From: Actinoallomurus soli
GTDB taxonomy: Bacteria > Actinomycetota > Actinomycetes > Streptosporangiales > Streptosporangiaceae
Reading direction: 5' to 3'
Assembly: GCF_024055715.1 (NCBI RefSeq)
Contig: NZ_JAMXMV010000007.1
Coordinates: forward strand, 186,001-250,000
DNA: 64,000 bases
Every line of letters begins with the position of its first letter. Position 1 is the first letter of the stretch. A program made the position numbers and the translations under genes. Shown in pieces: positions 49,171 to 57,034 of the stretch. Under the pieces are notes generated by a model that made no database searches, was not told where the DNA came from, and saw only the letters and a list, made by a program, of their open reading frames with translations.

Positions 49171-50499
49171 ATGAGTAAATCTCGTGTTATGCCCCCCGTC
49201 ACACCTCAGACCTGGCGAAACTGGGCCGGTAACCAGCGGGCCACGCCCCGCCGCGTGGTCACGCCCCGGTCCGCCGCGGACGTCGCCGCCGCCGTCCAGG
49301 CCGCCGCCGGCGCCGGCCTGACCGTCCGGATGACCGGCACCGGGCATTCGTTCACCGACGCCGCCGCGACCGAGGGCCTGCTCCTACGGCCCGAGGGCCT
49401 CACGGAGCTGCGATCGGTCGACACCGCCACCGGCCTCGTGACCGCCGAGGCGGGGATGCCGCTCACGGTGTTCAACGAGCAACTCGCCCTGCACGGCCTC
49501 GCGCTCGCCAACATGGGGGACATCCAGGAGCAGACCCTGGCCGGGGCGACCCAGACCGCGACGCACGGGACCGGACGTGACGCGGCGGGCCTGGTGTCAC
49601 AGATCGCCGGCCTCGAACTCGTCCTCGCGGACGGCGGCCTGGTCACCTGCTCCCGCGAGGAGCGGCCCGAGCTGTTCCACGCGGCGCGCGCCGGCCTCGG
49701 CGCGCTCGGGATCGTCACCGCGATCACCTGGCAGGCCGTCCCGGCGTTCCTGCTGCAGGCGCGGGAGGAGCCGATGCGGTGGGACGACGTCCTGGAGGGC
49801 CTGGAGGAGTTCGCCGCCGGCAACGAGCACTTCGAGTTCTACTGGTTCCCGCACACCGACGGCTGCCTGACCAAGCGCAACAACCGGGTGCCCGGCCCGG
49901 CCGAGCCGCTCGGGCGGTTCCGGCACTGGCTGGACGACGAGTTCCTGTCCAACTCGGTGTTCGAGGTCGCCAACCGCGTCGCCCGCCGCCTCCCCGCCGC
50001 CATCCCGACGATCAACGGCGTCTCCGCCCGCGCCCTCGGCGCCCGGACGTACACCGACGTGTCGCACAAGGTGTTCACCAGCCCGCGCCGGGTCCGGTTC
50101 AAGGAGCAGGAGTACGCGATTCCGCGCGAGGAGCTGGCCGGCGCGCTCCGGGAGATCCGGGCCCTCATCGAACGCCGGGGCTGGCGGATCTCCTTCCCCA
50201 TCGAGGTGCGCCTGCTGCCGCCGGAGGACGCCTGGCTGTCCATGGCGTACGGGCGGGACAGCGCCTTCATCGCGATCCACGTGTACCACGCGACTCCGCA
50301 CGAGGAGTACTTCCGCGGCGTGGAGGAGATCCTGACGCCGCTCGGCGGCCGTCCGCACTGGGGGAAGCTGCACACGCGCGACGCCTCGTACCTCGAAGGG
50401 GCGTATCCCCGGTTCGGCGACTTCCTCGCGCTGCGTGACCGTCTCGACCCCGAACGCCGTTTCGCCAATCGCTACCTGACCCAGGTTCTCGGCACCTGA
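49171..50499 (+). CDS. FAD-dependent sugar-lactone oxidase (D-arabinono-1,4-lactone oxidase family)
   Basis: The protein has 442 residues (ATG at 49171; a second Met six codons on is also possible). The FAD-binding domain begins RRVVTPRSAADVAAAVQAAA and has VRMTGTGHSFTDAAATEGLL and the QTATHGTGRDAAGLVSQI segment. The C-terminal ALO domain includes EVRLLPPEDAWLSMAYGRDS, FIAIHVYH and HWGKLHTRDASYLEGAYPRF. It oxidises an aldonolactone or alditol with O2 or another acceptor. No other pathway gene adjoins it. It is divergent to the lytic transglycosylase gene. Confidence 0.88.
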   Translation: MSKSRVMPPVTPQTWRNWAGNQRATPRRVVTPRSAADVAAAVQAAAGAGLTVRMTGTGHSFTDAAATEGLLLRPEGLTELRSVDTATGLVTAEAGMPLTVFNEQLALHGLALANMGDIQEQTLAGATQTATHGTGRDAAGLVSQIAGLELVLADGGLVTCSREERPELFHAARAGLGALGIVTAITWQAVPAFLLQAREEPMRWDDVLEGLEEFAAGNEHFEFYWFPHTDGCLTKRNNRVPGPAEPLGRFRHWLDDEFLSNSVFEVANRVARRLPAAIPTINGVSARALGARTYTDVSHKVFTSPRRVRFKEQEYAIPREELAGALREIRALIERRGWRISFPIEVRLLPPEDAWLSMAYGRDSAFIAIHVYHATPHEEYFRGVEEILTPLGGRPHWGKLHTRDASYLEGAYPRFGDFLALRDRLDPERRFANRYLTQVLGT

Positions 50500-50895
50500 A
50501 GGCCGTAGACTCCCCCTTGTCGCATCCCGCTCGCCCGGCGTGCGGTTCACCTCCACTCCGACCGGTAATCGCGCAGAACTCCTGGACCGTCAGCAGCCAC
50601 CGATCCTCCGGCCACCTCCTCCGACACCGACCGCGTGAGCCACGCAAGAGGGACGGCATCACGCGGCAAAGGATCCACAAGAATGGTTAAGCCCCACGCC
50701 CCCGCGGCTTTCCAGCAGGCAAGCTGGGACGACACTGCGGGAACTTGACAAGGATCACGTCGCGAGGGCGGCGATGTTCGGACATGCCGGGTACGGTGCT
50801 GGCGGGCAGGTGCGTCCTGACGCGAGACTGGTAGGACCGGGGGAAGGGCACGCATGCGCCCCGAGCCGCGTCGGACAGGGCACGAAAGGACACGC
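50500..50895 (+). promoter_or_regulatory. Intergenic region upstream of sepH
   Basis: No gene is supported in this 396-bp stretch. It contains TTGACA at 50745-50750, a possible -35 element, without a convincing -10. GAAAGGA six bases before the sepH ATG is the ribosome site. Short open frames here lack ribosome sites and protein-like composition. Confidence 0.4.
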
Positions 50896-52308
50896 ATGCA
50901 GGAACTGCGCCTCGTCGCGGTCAGCGAGGACGGGTCGTACCTCGTCCTCGCCACCGCGGGACGGGGCACCCGGTTCACGCTGCCGATCGATGATCGGCTG
51001 CGTGCCGTGGTCCGTGGACATTTCTCCCGCCTCGGCCAGTACGAGATCGAAGTGGAGAGTCCCTTGCGTCCCAAGGAGATCCAGGCTCGCATCCGCGCTG
51101 GAGAGACCGCGGAGGAGATCGCCGAGACGGCCGGCATCCCGGTGGAGCGTGTCCGCTGGTTCGAGGGACCGGTTCTCCAGGAGCGCGAGTACATGGCGCA
51201 GCAGGCGCAGCGCGTGCCCATCCGACGGCCCGGAGAGCCCTCGCCCGCCCCGGCCCTCGGCGAGATCGTCGAGGAGCGTCTCGGCCGGCGCGGCATCGAC
51301 CTGGAAGAGGTCGAGTGGGACTCCCGCAAGTGCGAGGACCTCACGTGGCGGGTCAGCCTCTCCTTCTACTACGACGGCCGTCCCTACTCGGCGGAGTGGG
51401 CGTACGACCCGCGCCGCCGCCACATCTCTGCGGTGAACGACGAGGCCGCGCGCCTGTCCTCGCTCGACGTCGAGGAGTCCACCGACGACACGGTCACCCC
51501 GTTCCTGCCGCGCCGCGCCATGAAGGTCGTCGGCGACCCCGTCCGTGACCAGCCGCGCGACCAGGCTCCGCCGCCCCCGCCCCCGCCCCTTCCCGTCCCC
51601 ATGCCGGGCCTGCGGGAGGAGCCGCCGGCCGAGCCGCCGGTCGTCCGCGACATCCCCAAGCCGGCGTCCGACGAGCCGGCCGCGCTCGCCCCGCGTCCGC
51701 GTGAGGCGCGCCCGGAGGTCGTCGCCCGGCCGCAGGAGGTCTCCGTCCCGAGGCCCGTCCCGGCCGCCGAGCGCCCCGCTCCCGCGCCGCAGCCGGCCCG
51801 GCCCGAGCCGGCCGCCCCGCCCGCCGCCGAGATCCCGGCCGCCGAGGCCCCCGCCGCGCAGGACCCGGCCGAGCCGGAATCGGTCCCGAAGCCCGCCGAG
51901 CCGAAGCAGCCGGAGCGCCCCGAGGAGCCCGAGCGTTCGGAACCGGCACCCGCTGCGGCCGAGCCGCCGGCGCCCGAGCCCGCCGCGCCGAAGCCGCCCG
52001 CGCCGAGGCCGGCGCCCAAGCCGTTCGAGGCCGAACCGGCCGCCGTGGCCAAGCCCGCCGTGCCGAAACCCGCACCGCCGAAGCCGGCTCCGAAACCCGC
52101 CCCGGCGAAGCCGGCCGCACAGAAGCCCGCCGAGAAACCGGCGGAGAAGGTCGCCGACCGCCCGGCGGCGGCCGCGGCCGCGGCCGCGAAGCCGGCCGCG
52201 CCGCCCGCTCCGGAGAAGCGCCCGCCGGCGCGGAAGAGGGCACGGAGCAAGCGCGCCTCGGTCCCGTCCTGGGACGAGATCATGTTCGGCGCCCGCCGCC
52301 CGGAGTGA
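50896..52308 (+). CDS. sepH: Cell division protein SepH
   Basis: The protein has 470 residues from the ATG at 50896; a start 42 bases earlier lacks a ribosome site. The conserved N-terminal DUF3071 region begins MQELRLVAVSEDGSYLVLA and includes a helix-turn-helix (RPKEIQARIRAGETAEEIA) and WFEGPVLQEREYMAQQAQ. A long Pro/Ala/Glu/Lys-rich linker (about 210-450) leads to the short conserved end RASVPSWDEIMFGARR. SepH binds FtsZ and promotes filament assembly in actinobacteria. The linker here is made largely of PKPA/EPPA repeats. Confidence 0.93.
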   Translation: MQELRLVAVSEDGSYLVLATAGRGTRFTLPIDDRLRAVVRGHFSRLGQYEIEVESPLRPKEIQARIRAGETAEEIAETAGIPVERVRWFEGPVLQEREYMAQQAQRVPIRRPGEPSPAPALGEIVEERLGRRGIDLEEVEWDSRKCEDLTWRVSLSFYYDGRPYSAEWAYDPRRRHISAVNDEAARLSSLDVEESTDDTVTPFLPRRAMKVVGDPVRDQPRDQAPPPPPPPLPVPMPGLREEPPAEPPVVRDIPKPASDEPAALAPRPREARPEVVARPQEVSVPRPVPAAERPAPAPQPARPEPAAPPAAEIPAAEAPAAQDPAEPESVPKPAEPKQPERPEEPERSEPAPAAAEPPAPEPAAPKPPAPRPAPKPFEAEPAAVAKPAVPKPAPPKPAPKPAPAKPAAQKPAEKPAEKVADRPAAAAAAAAKPAAPPAPEKRPPARKRARSKRASVPSWDEIMFGARRPE

Positions 52309-52402
52309 CCAGGAGGAGGCCCCCGCCGCTCGCCACCGGATCACCGGCCGCGCGCGATGCGCTGGCACCGCGTCTCAGTGCCACGGCAACAGGTTGAGGC
52401 AC

Positions 52403-52433
52403 GATCGCCGGGGGATACCGATCCCCGGCGATC
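52403..52433. terminator. Hairpin downstream of sepH
   Basis: Arms GATCGCCGGGG (52403-52413) and CCCCGGCGATC (52423-52433) are perfect complements around a 9-base loop. It lies 95 bp after the sepH stop and is a likely terminator. Confidence 0.65.
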
Positions 52434-52454
52434 ACCGTCCCCCGGGGCCTTTCT

Positions 52455-52570
52455 GCGAAGCACCGACCCACGCAGGCCGACCGACAGACCCGGAAGGAAA
52501 CGCCGAACCCCGCGACCACCCTCACACCAGGCCCTCCCGCGAAGCCCCATCCACGCAGGCCGACCGACAG
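52455..52570. repeat. Direct repeat of about 32 bp flanking a short spacer
   Basis: Sequences at 52455-52487 and 52539-52570 share GCGAAG at the start and CCACGCAGGCCGACCGACAG at the end. They lie between sepH and the IS110 transposase, in a 530-bp stretch without a supported gene (52309-52840). Confidence 0.55.
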
Positions 52571-52639
52571 GCTCAGGCACGTCGAGCCCTGGCGATCGCT
52601 CGTTAGGCGATCCTGTTCTGGCGGTCCTTTGAGGGCCGT

Positions 52640-52840
52640 CACCTCTCGGCCCGGTGGGTGTACGGCCTGCGATCGGTCAGCTGCTTGACGGCTTGCGACA
52701 GTGTTACCGGCCCCGCCGGGACGAGGGCGTCCGGACTGGCATCAGGGAATCGCCCCACGAGGGCCGCGGTAACGAGCTTCCGGCAGGCGTCCTCTCCGCG
52801 ACAGAGGGGTGTGGTTCTCCTCCCTCTGGAAGGACGCGAA
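52640..52840 (+). other. Probable IS110 left-end noncoding region
   Basis: About 200 bp directly upstream of the transposase start has no supported gene. IS110 elements carry their bridge RNA in a noncoding end of about this size. The exact element boundary and core were not found, so this is inferred from position. Confidence 0.35.
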
Positions 52841-54049
52841 TTGCACACGGTCGGTTGGGACTGGGGTAGCCGGACCCATTCGGTGACGGTGCTGGACGCC
52901 ATGGGCAGCAAGGCGGCTCGGTGGACGCTCCCGCACACTGAGGCCGGGCTCACCCGGCACGCTACGGCGCCTGGCGGACTACGGCGACGCCTGTGGTCTG
53001 CGGGTCGCGATCGAGACGAGCAAGGGCCTGGTGGTCGATCGGCTGCTGGCGGCCGGACATCCGATCGTGCCGATCCACCGGGGATGTTCAACGCGATGCG
53101 GCCCCGGTGGGGAGCGTCTCGCGCGAAGAGCGACAGCGCCGACAGCTTCATGCTGGCCGACTTGCTGCGCACCGATGGTCATCTCCTGCGGTCGCTGGCA
53201 CCGACCGAGACGACCACGCTGGAGCTTCAGGCGCTGTCGCGGCAGCGCAGCGATTTGGTCGCGACCCGCACCGGCTTGACGAACCAGCTGCGGGCCCTGC
53301 TGGAGGCGCATTGGCCGGGAGCGACCCGGCTGTTCAAGAACATCGATGCGGGGATCTCGCTCGCGTTCTTGGACCGTTTCCCGACCCCGCAGGCCGCCGC
53401 GAAACTCACGCCGGCCAAGCTGGACGCCTTCTTGCGCCGTCACGCCTACACCGGCGGCAAGACCGGAGCCGAGCTCCTCGAACGGCTGCGGACTGCGCCC
53501 AAGGCCGCCAGCAGGGTCAGCTCCGAGATCGTCACCGTCATGGTGAACACCCAGGTCGGGCAGGTCCGTGCGATTGTCGAGGCCATCAAATCCCTGGAGT
53601 CGGCCATCAAGCAGGTCTTGGACGCTCACCCCTACGCCGAACTGTTCCAGGCACTGCCTCGAGTCGGGACGGTGAACCTGGCGCAGATCATCGGCGAGAT
53701 CGGGCCCATGCCGGAGCGCGGCCTGACCGCTGAGCAGCTCGCGGCCGAGGTCGGCATGGCCCCGGTCACCCGGGCCAGCGGCAAGGTCCACACCGTGGGC
53801 TTCCGGCACGCCGCCAGCCGGGCTGCGCGCAAGGCCCTGCACACCTTCGCCGACAACAGCCGCCATGACGATCCGTGGGCCGCTGACCTTTACCAACGCG
53901 CTCGTGACCGAGGCAAACGCCATCCCCAGACCGTTCGCATCCTGGGCAGGGGCTGGCTCCGGATCATGCACGCTTGTTCCCGGGACGGCACACCTTACGA
54001 TCCCGCCATTCACCACTCCCCGCATCGACCCGTGCCCACTGGAACATAG
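52841..54049 (+). pseudogene. IS110-family transposase with two compensating frameshifts
   Basis: A likely TTG start at 52841 gives LHTVGWDWGSRTHSVTVLD, the first catalytic-Asp strand of the IS110 RuvC-like domain. From about 52966 to 53090 the true reading moves to another frame. There LRRLADYGDACGLRVAIETS and KGLVVDRLLAAGHPIVPIHR are encoded. After that, FNAMRPRWGASRAKSDSADS returns to the first frame. The first frame stays open throughout but encodes about 40 unrelated residues, losing the catalytic Glu of VAIET. The C-terminal Transposase_20 domain is intact (ALPRVGTVNLAQIIGEIG, RASGK with the catalytic Ser). It is almost certainly inactive. Confidence 0.82.
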
Positions 54050-54060
54050 GCTTTCCGGCC

Positions 54061-54552
54061 ATGGCGAATTTCGAGCACGTTAAAGCCTCCTTCTGGGGAG
54101 CGGGGACTTACGGGGTTCAACCGCCGTTGACCGATGCCTTGATCCACCAGGCCGAAGAACTCCTCTCGGTGGATCTGCCGCCCGAGTTGCTGGAACTGCT
54201 GCGCCTTCGCAACGGCGGCCCTGTCTCCGACGCGTGGAGTGCTTTCCCCACCCAGCGGCCCACCTCCTGGAGCCCCGACCATGTTCCCTTCACCGATCTG
54301 CACGGCATCGGTCACGACGGGAACGCAACGACCCTGCTCAACAGCCCATACCTGACCACGGAATGGGACCTGCCGCCCCGGCTGGTGCTGCTCTCCGGCG
54401 ACGGCCACTACTGGATCGCCCTGGACTACCGCACCCAGCACGAACCATGCGTCACCTGGTTCGATACCGACCTGGAAGCCGAACTGCACCTCGCCGCCGA
54501 CTTCCGCACCTTCATCGAAGGACTCATGCCAGCCGAAGACCTGGCCGGATGA
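54061..54552 (+). CDS. SMI1/KNR4 (SUKH) family protein
   Basis: The 163-residue protein from the ATG at 54061 has the SUKH layout: a helical start (ALIHQAEELLSVDLPPELLE), LLRLRNGG, and the C-terminal PPRLVLLSGDGHYWIALDYR and CVTWFDTDLEAELHLAADF. SUKH proteins are often immunity proteins of polymorphic toxins. No toxin gene is nearby, so it may be an orphan immunity gene. The start is only 11 bp after the IS110 stop and has no clear ribosome site, so the junction may have cut its original upstream region. Confidence 0.8.
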   Translation: MANFEHVKASFWGAGTYGVQPPLTDALIHQAEELLSVDLPPELLELLRLRNGGPVSDAWSAFPTQRPTSWSPDHVPFTDLHGIGHDGNATTLLNSPYLTTEWDLPPRLVLLSGDGHYWIALDYRTQHEPCVTWFDTDLEAELHLAADFRTFIEGLMPAEDLAG

Positions 54553-55383
54553 CTCAACGACGGTCAACGAAGAGCTGCCGCGACGCTTCCGGTCCTCGCT
54601 ACGCTGCGGTCCGGGTCACCTTGCCACCGATGACCCGGCTCCTCAATGTGGCACCTGAACAGCAGAAACCATTGACGACCGCGCCACCAGCTTGACTCAG
54701 GGAACTGTCGCATCGGGGCGGTCTGCGAAACCCTGCGCAGAGTCCGGCCGGTGTGAATGCGCGAACTGGAGGCGGTGTAGCAATCGGTGAAGCCGCTGAC
54801 AGCCTGCCCATTATCGGGACGAACCACCTGGCAGCCCCGGCTTTCACGAGCGCCATGCTCGTTCGGCCGCCGCGCGCCCGCGTCAGGGGGCGTGGAGTCC
54901 GTCCTGTTATCCGGCCAAAGGGCTCTTGAACCGGCTCGATCAACGACTGCGACGTCGTTAGTGACGTCCCAGGCCCGGCAAACCGGTCACCGTCCGTCCA
55001 CAGCGACGCCACCGAGACAGCGGCGACGGCACAGCGACCGCGACGACGGCACTGAGGCCACGGCGACGGCACGGTGGCCACGGCGACGGCACGGTGGCCA
55101 CGGCGACGGCACGGTGGCGGTTGCGACGGCGATGGCGGCGGCGTCGCCGGGGATATGGACGGGGCGAGCGGGCCCGGCCCGCCGCCGGTCGGCCCCTGCG
55201 ATCCCACCGAGCCGGCCGACTCACGCAGCGCTCCCCCAACGACGCGACGCAACGCCTTCCAACAGCGCAACGCCTTCCCAACGACGCGGCCGGCTCACGC
55301 AGCGCGTTCCCAACGGGCCCCTGGGCCGCAGCGGGCGCCGGCGGCCCGCCGAGGCGCTCCGGCCGGTCGTGCTCGGTGACGGC
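54553..55383. other. Gene-poor accessory stretch with degenerate repeats
   Basis: No gene is supported over these 831 bp. Open frames exist on both strands but are repeat-derived or lack ribosome sites. Besides the 20-bp tandem repeats listed separately, 55200-55320 holds a second degenerate repeat: CTCACGCAGCGC, CAACGACGCG and CAACGCCTTCC each occur twice. It looks like decayed mobile or intergenic DNA. Confidence 0.6.
55021..55140. repeat. 20-bp tandem repeat, about six units
   Basis: The unit CGGCGACGGCACGGTGGCCA is exact at 55061-55080 and 55081-55100 and one-end variant at 55101-55120. More diverged copies lie at 55021-55040, 55041-55060 and 55121-55140. There are no spacers, so it is not a CRISPR array. 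The 20-bp period is not a multiple of three, so it is unlikely to be selected as protein. Confidence 0.85.
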
Positions 55384-55992
55384 CTACGGCGTTTCGTCAG
55401 GAGAGGCTTGGGTGCCCGCGAAGCCGTGCCGCATGATCCGGAGAAGGCGCCGTGCGTCCTGCGCGCCGGTGGCCGCGATGGCGGTCGCGTTCGTCAGGGC
55501 GAGCACGTCGTCCACGGTCAGGCCGACGTTCACGTCACCGCTTCGCTGGGCTCGGACGAGCAATTCCTGGGCCGTGTCCCGCATGGAACGGTGCCACTGG
55601 TCGAACAGCACGGAGCGCCGCTCGTCGCTGTGCTCGGTTCCCGCGGACGCCAGGGCGCGTTTGGTCGCGACGTGAACGACGAAGTCGTCCAGCCACGCGA
55701 AGAGTGCGTCGGCCGCCGATTCGGCGTCGATCAGGGCGGCGCCCTTCTGGCAGAGCGTCTCCACCTCGTCCGCGTAGACCGCCACGATCAGCTCGCTCCG
55801 TGTCGGGAAGTGCCGGTAGAGGGTCGCGTTGCCGACGCCCGCGCGGCGCGCCACCTCGTCCAACGCGACGTCGGGTCCCCTCTCGTCGAAGAGCTCCCTC
55901 GCCGCCGTGAGCAGCGCCCGGGCGTTCCGGGCCGCATCCGTCCTCCGTGGCCGTCCTGAGGGAACCGCCTCGCCCGGCTCCGCCATTCTCAC
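55384..55992 (-). CDS. TetR-family transcriptional regulator
   Basis: The protein has 202 residues (a second Met two codons later could also be used). The N-terminal HTH (ALLTAARELFDERGPDVALD, then VARRAGVGNATLYRHFPTRS) is canonical TetR. The C-terminal helical domain is a SbtR/TetR_C-like ligand pocket. It is divergent to the SnoaL-like gene, and two related palindromes lie between, so autoregulation plus control of that gene is likely. The ligand is unknown. Confidence 0.9.
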   Translation of the reverse strand: MRMAEPGEAVPSGRPRRTDAARNARALLTAARELFDERGPDVALDEVARRAGVGNATLYRHFPTRSELIVAVYADEVETLCQKGAALIDAESAADALFAWLDDFVVHVATKRALASAGTEHSDERRSVLFDQWHRSMRDTAQELLVRAQRSGDVNVGLTVDDVLALTNATAIAATGAQDARRLLRIMRHGFAGTQASPDETP

Positions 55993-56006
55993 GCTCCCTG
56001 CTTGCG

Positions 56007-56060
56007 AAACGGGGAGTTCCCCGTTTACGGTGACGCCAGTCTAACCGGGGAGCTCCCCGG
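56007..56060. promoter_or_regulatory. Twin TetR operators
   Basis: Two palindromes share the core CGGGGAG-YTCCCCG: AAACGGGGAGTTCCCCGTTT (56007-56026) and CCGGGGAGCTCCCCGG (56045-56060). Their centres are 36 bp apart in the 124-bp gap between tetR and the SnoaL-like gene. This is a typical TetR repression layout. Confidence 0.8.
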
Positions 56061-56116
56061 ATCGGCGTCGTCCCTGAGCGGTGCGCCTCCCACACCACGC
56101 GAAAGAAAGAGATGCC

Positions 56117-56518
56117 ATGGCTCTCACCTGCGAAGACCGCTTCCTCATCGCCGAGCTGATCGCGATGCACGGGCACCTGTGCGACAGCGGAGAGCTGGAA
56201 CGGCTGGGCGAGGTCTTCACCCCCGACGTCACCTATGACGTCACGGACTTCGGCCAAGCGCCGTTGCGCGGATTGAGCGCGCTCGCCGACGCGGCACGCG
56301 CCCTGGGGGACCGCAATCCCGTCGGACACCACGTCACGAACGTCGTCCTCACCGAGCAGGCCGACGGCCGCGTGCACGCGCGGTCCAAGGGGATCGGCAT
56401 CAACGCCGACGGCACGAGCGGCAGCGTGACCTACGAGGACACCGTCGTGCGCACCGGCCAGGGTTGGCGGATCGACCACCGCACGTTGCTCGCCCGCCGG
56501 GCTCCCCTGGGCGGATGA
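56117..56518 (+). CDS. SnoaL-like (NTF2-fold) protein
   Basis: The 133-residue protein from the ATG at 56117 begins with ALTCEDRFLIAELIAMHGHL, then GELERLGEVFTPDVTYDVTD, and ends VTYEDTVVRTGQGWRIDHRT. This is the cone-shaped SnoaL_4/NTF2 fold. Such proteins are small dehydratases, cyclases or hydrolases. The reaction is not predictable here. It is controlled with the divergent tetR through the twin palindromes. Confidence 0.82.
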   Translation: MALTCEDRFLIAELIAMHGHLCDSGELERLGEVFTPDVTYDVTDFGQAPLRGLSALADAARALGDRNPVGHHVTNVVLTEQADGRVHARSKGIGINADGTSGSVTYEDTVVRTGQGWRIDHRTLLARRAPLGG

Positions 56519-56794
56519 CCTCCGGTCGCCAGGGGCGCCGCCGGGCCGGCCTCGTACCGCCGAGGGGACGGCCCCGCCGGTCAGGCGCTCCGCCAGATGG
56601 AAATGGCGCGCTTTTCAACTCCTGACCAGGATGAATACTGACAGTTAATAACCGGTACACCGACAGCCCTTGAACTTCCCCAAGATCGGTATTGCATTCG
56701 TGGACCGTTCCGATGCACCATGACGAAGGCCCGCTAGACGATCTTGAACGGTGGGTCCGACCGAGTGCCGCATCACGGAGAGGAGTCCACAGCG
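56519..56794 (+). promoter_or_regulatory. Promoter region of the small-peptide gene
   Basis: No gene is seen in this 276-bp gap. A distinctly AT-richer stretch lies at about 56628-56715 (with GTTAATAACC and TTGAAC), as expected of a promoter in GC-rich DNA. A strong ribosome site, GGAGAGGAG, precedes the peptide ATG by about nine bases. I could not fix -35 and -10 elements. Confidence 0.45.
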
Positions 56795-56941
56795 ATGTCG
56801 ACCGTGACCGCAGACCACCCCCAGCTCGATGCCCTGAACCCATCACTCGACCTCGGTGAATTCATGATCGAGGGCACGACGGGAAGCAGCAAGGCGGGGA
56901 CTTTGAGCGACTTCAACACCCCGCAGTATTTCTGGGTCTGA
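56795..56941 (+). CDS. 48-residue RiPP-precursor-like peptide
   Basis: The ATG at 56795 has a strong Shine-Dalgarno. The peptide has an acidic, hydrophobic leader-like half (HPQLDALNPSLDLGEFMIEG) and a Ser/Thr/Gly-rich section TTGSSKAGTLS. It ends in an aromatic tail DFNTPQYFWV. It has no Cys, so it is not a lanthipeptide or thiopeptide. It is followed by a 13-bp hairpin and an M29-type metallopeptidase gene, with no radical-SAM, YcaO, LanB/M or P450 gene around. The size, leader-like LDLGEF motif and coupling to one enzyme suggest a ribosomal natural product precursor or signal peptide. The class is unknown. Confidence 0.65.
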   Translation: MSTVTADHPQLDALNPSLDLGEFMIEGTTGSSKAGTLSDFNTPQYFWV

Positions 56942-56949
56942 GCAGATCG

Positions 56950-56988
56950 GCGCGTGCACCGCGGGCTTCGGGCCGGCGGTGCACGCGC
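56950..56988 (+). terminator. Hairpin/attenuator between peptide and peptidase genes
   Basis: Arms GCGCGTGCACCGC (56950-56962) and GCGGTGCACGCGC (56976-56988) are perfect 13-base complements with a 13-base loop, starting 8 bp after the peptide stop. A partial terminator here would give much more peptide transcript than enzyme transcript, as often seen in precursor/enzyme operons. Confidence 0.75.
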
Positions 56989-57034
56989 GACCTGATGGGC
57001 GCCCGGATGGGACACCTGCTTCGGAGGCTGACGA

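Noticed and set aside
55021-55140. Possible CRISPR array
   Set aside because: The 20-bp units are directly adjacent with no spacers and diverge gradually; no cas genes are present.
54787-55959. A 390-codon plus-strand frame over the repeat region
   Set aside because: It is built from tandem repeats and the antisense of tetR, has no ribosome site and no protein-like composition.
56795-56941. Lanthipeptide, thiopeptide or linaridin precursor
   Set aside because: The peptide has no cysteine and there are no cyclase, dehydratase, YcaO or decarboxylase genes nearby.
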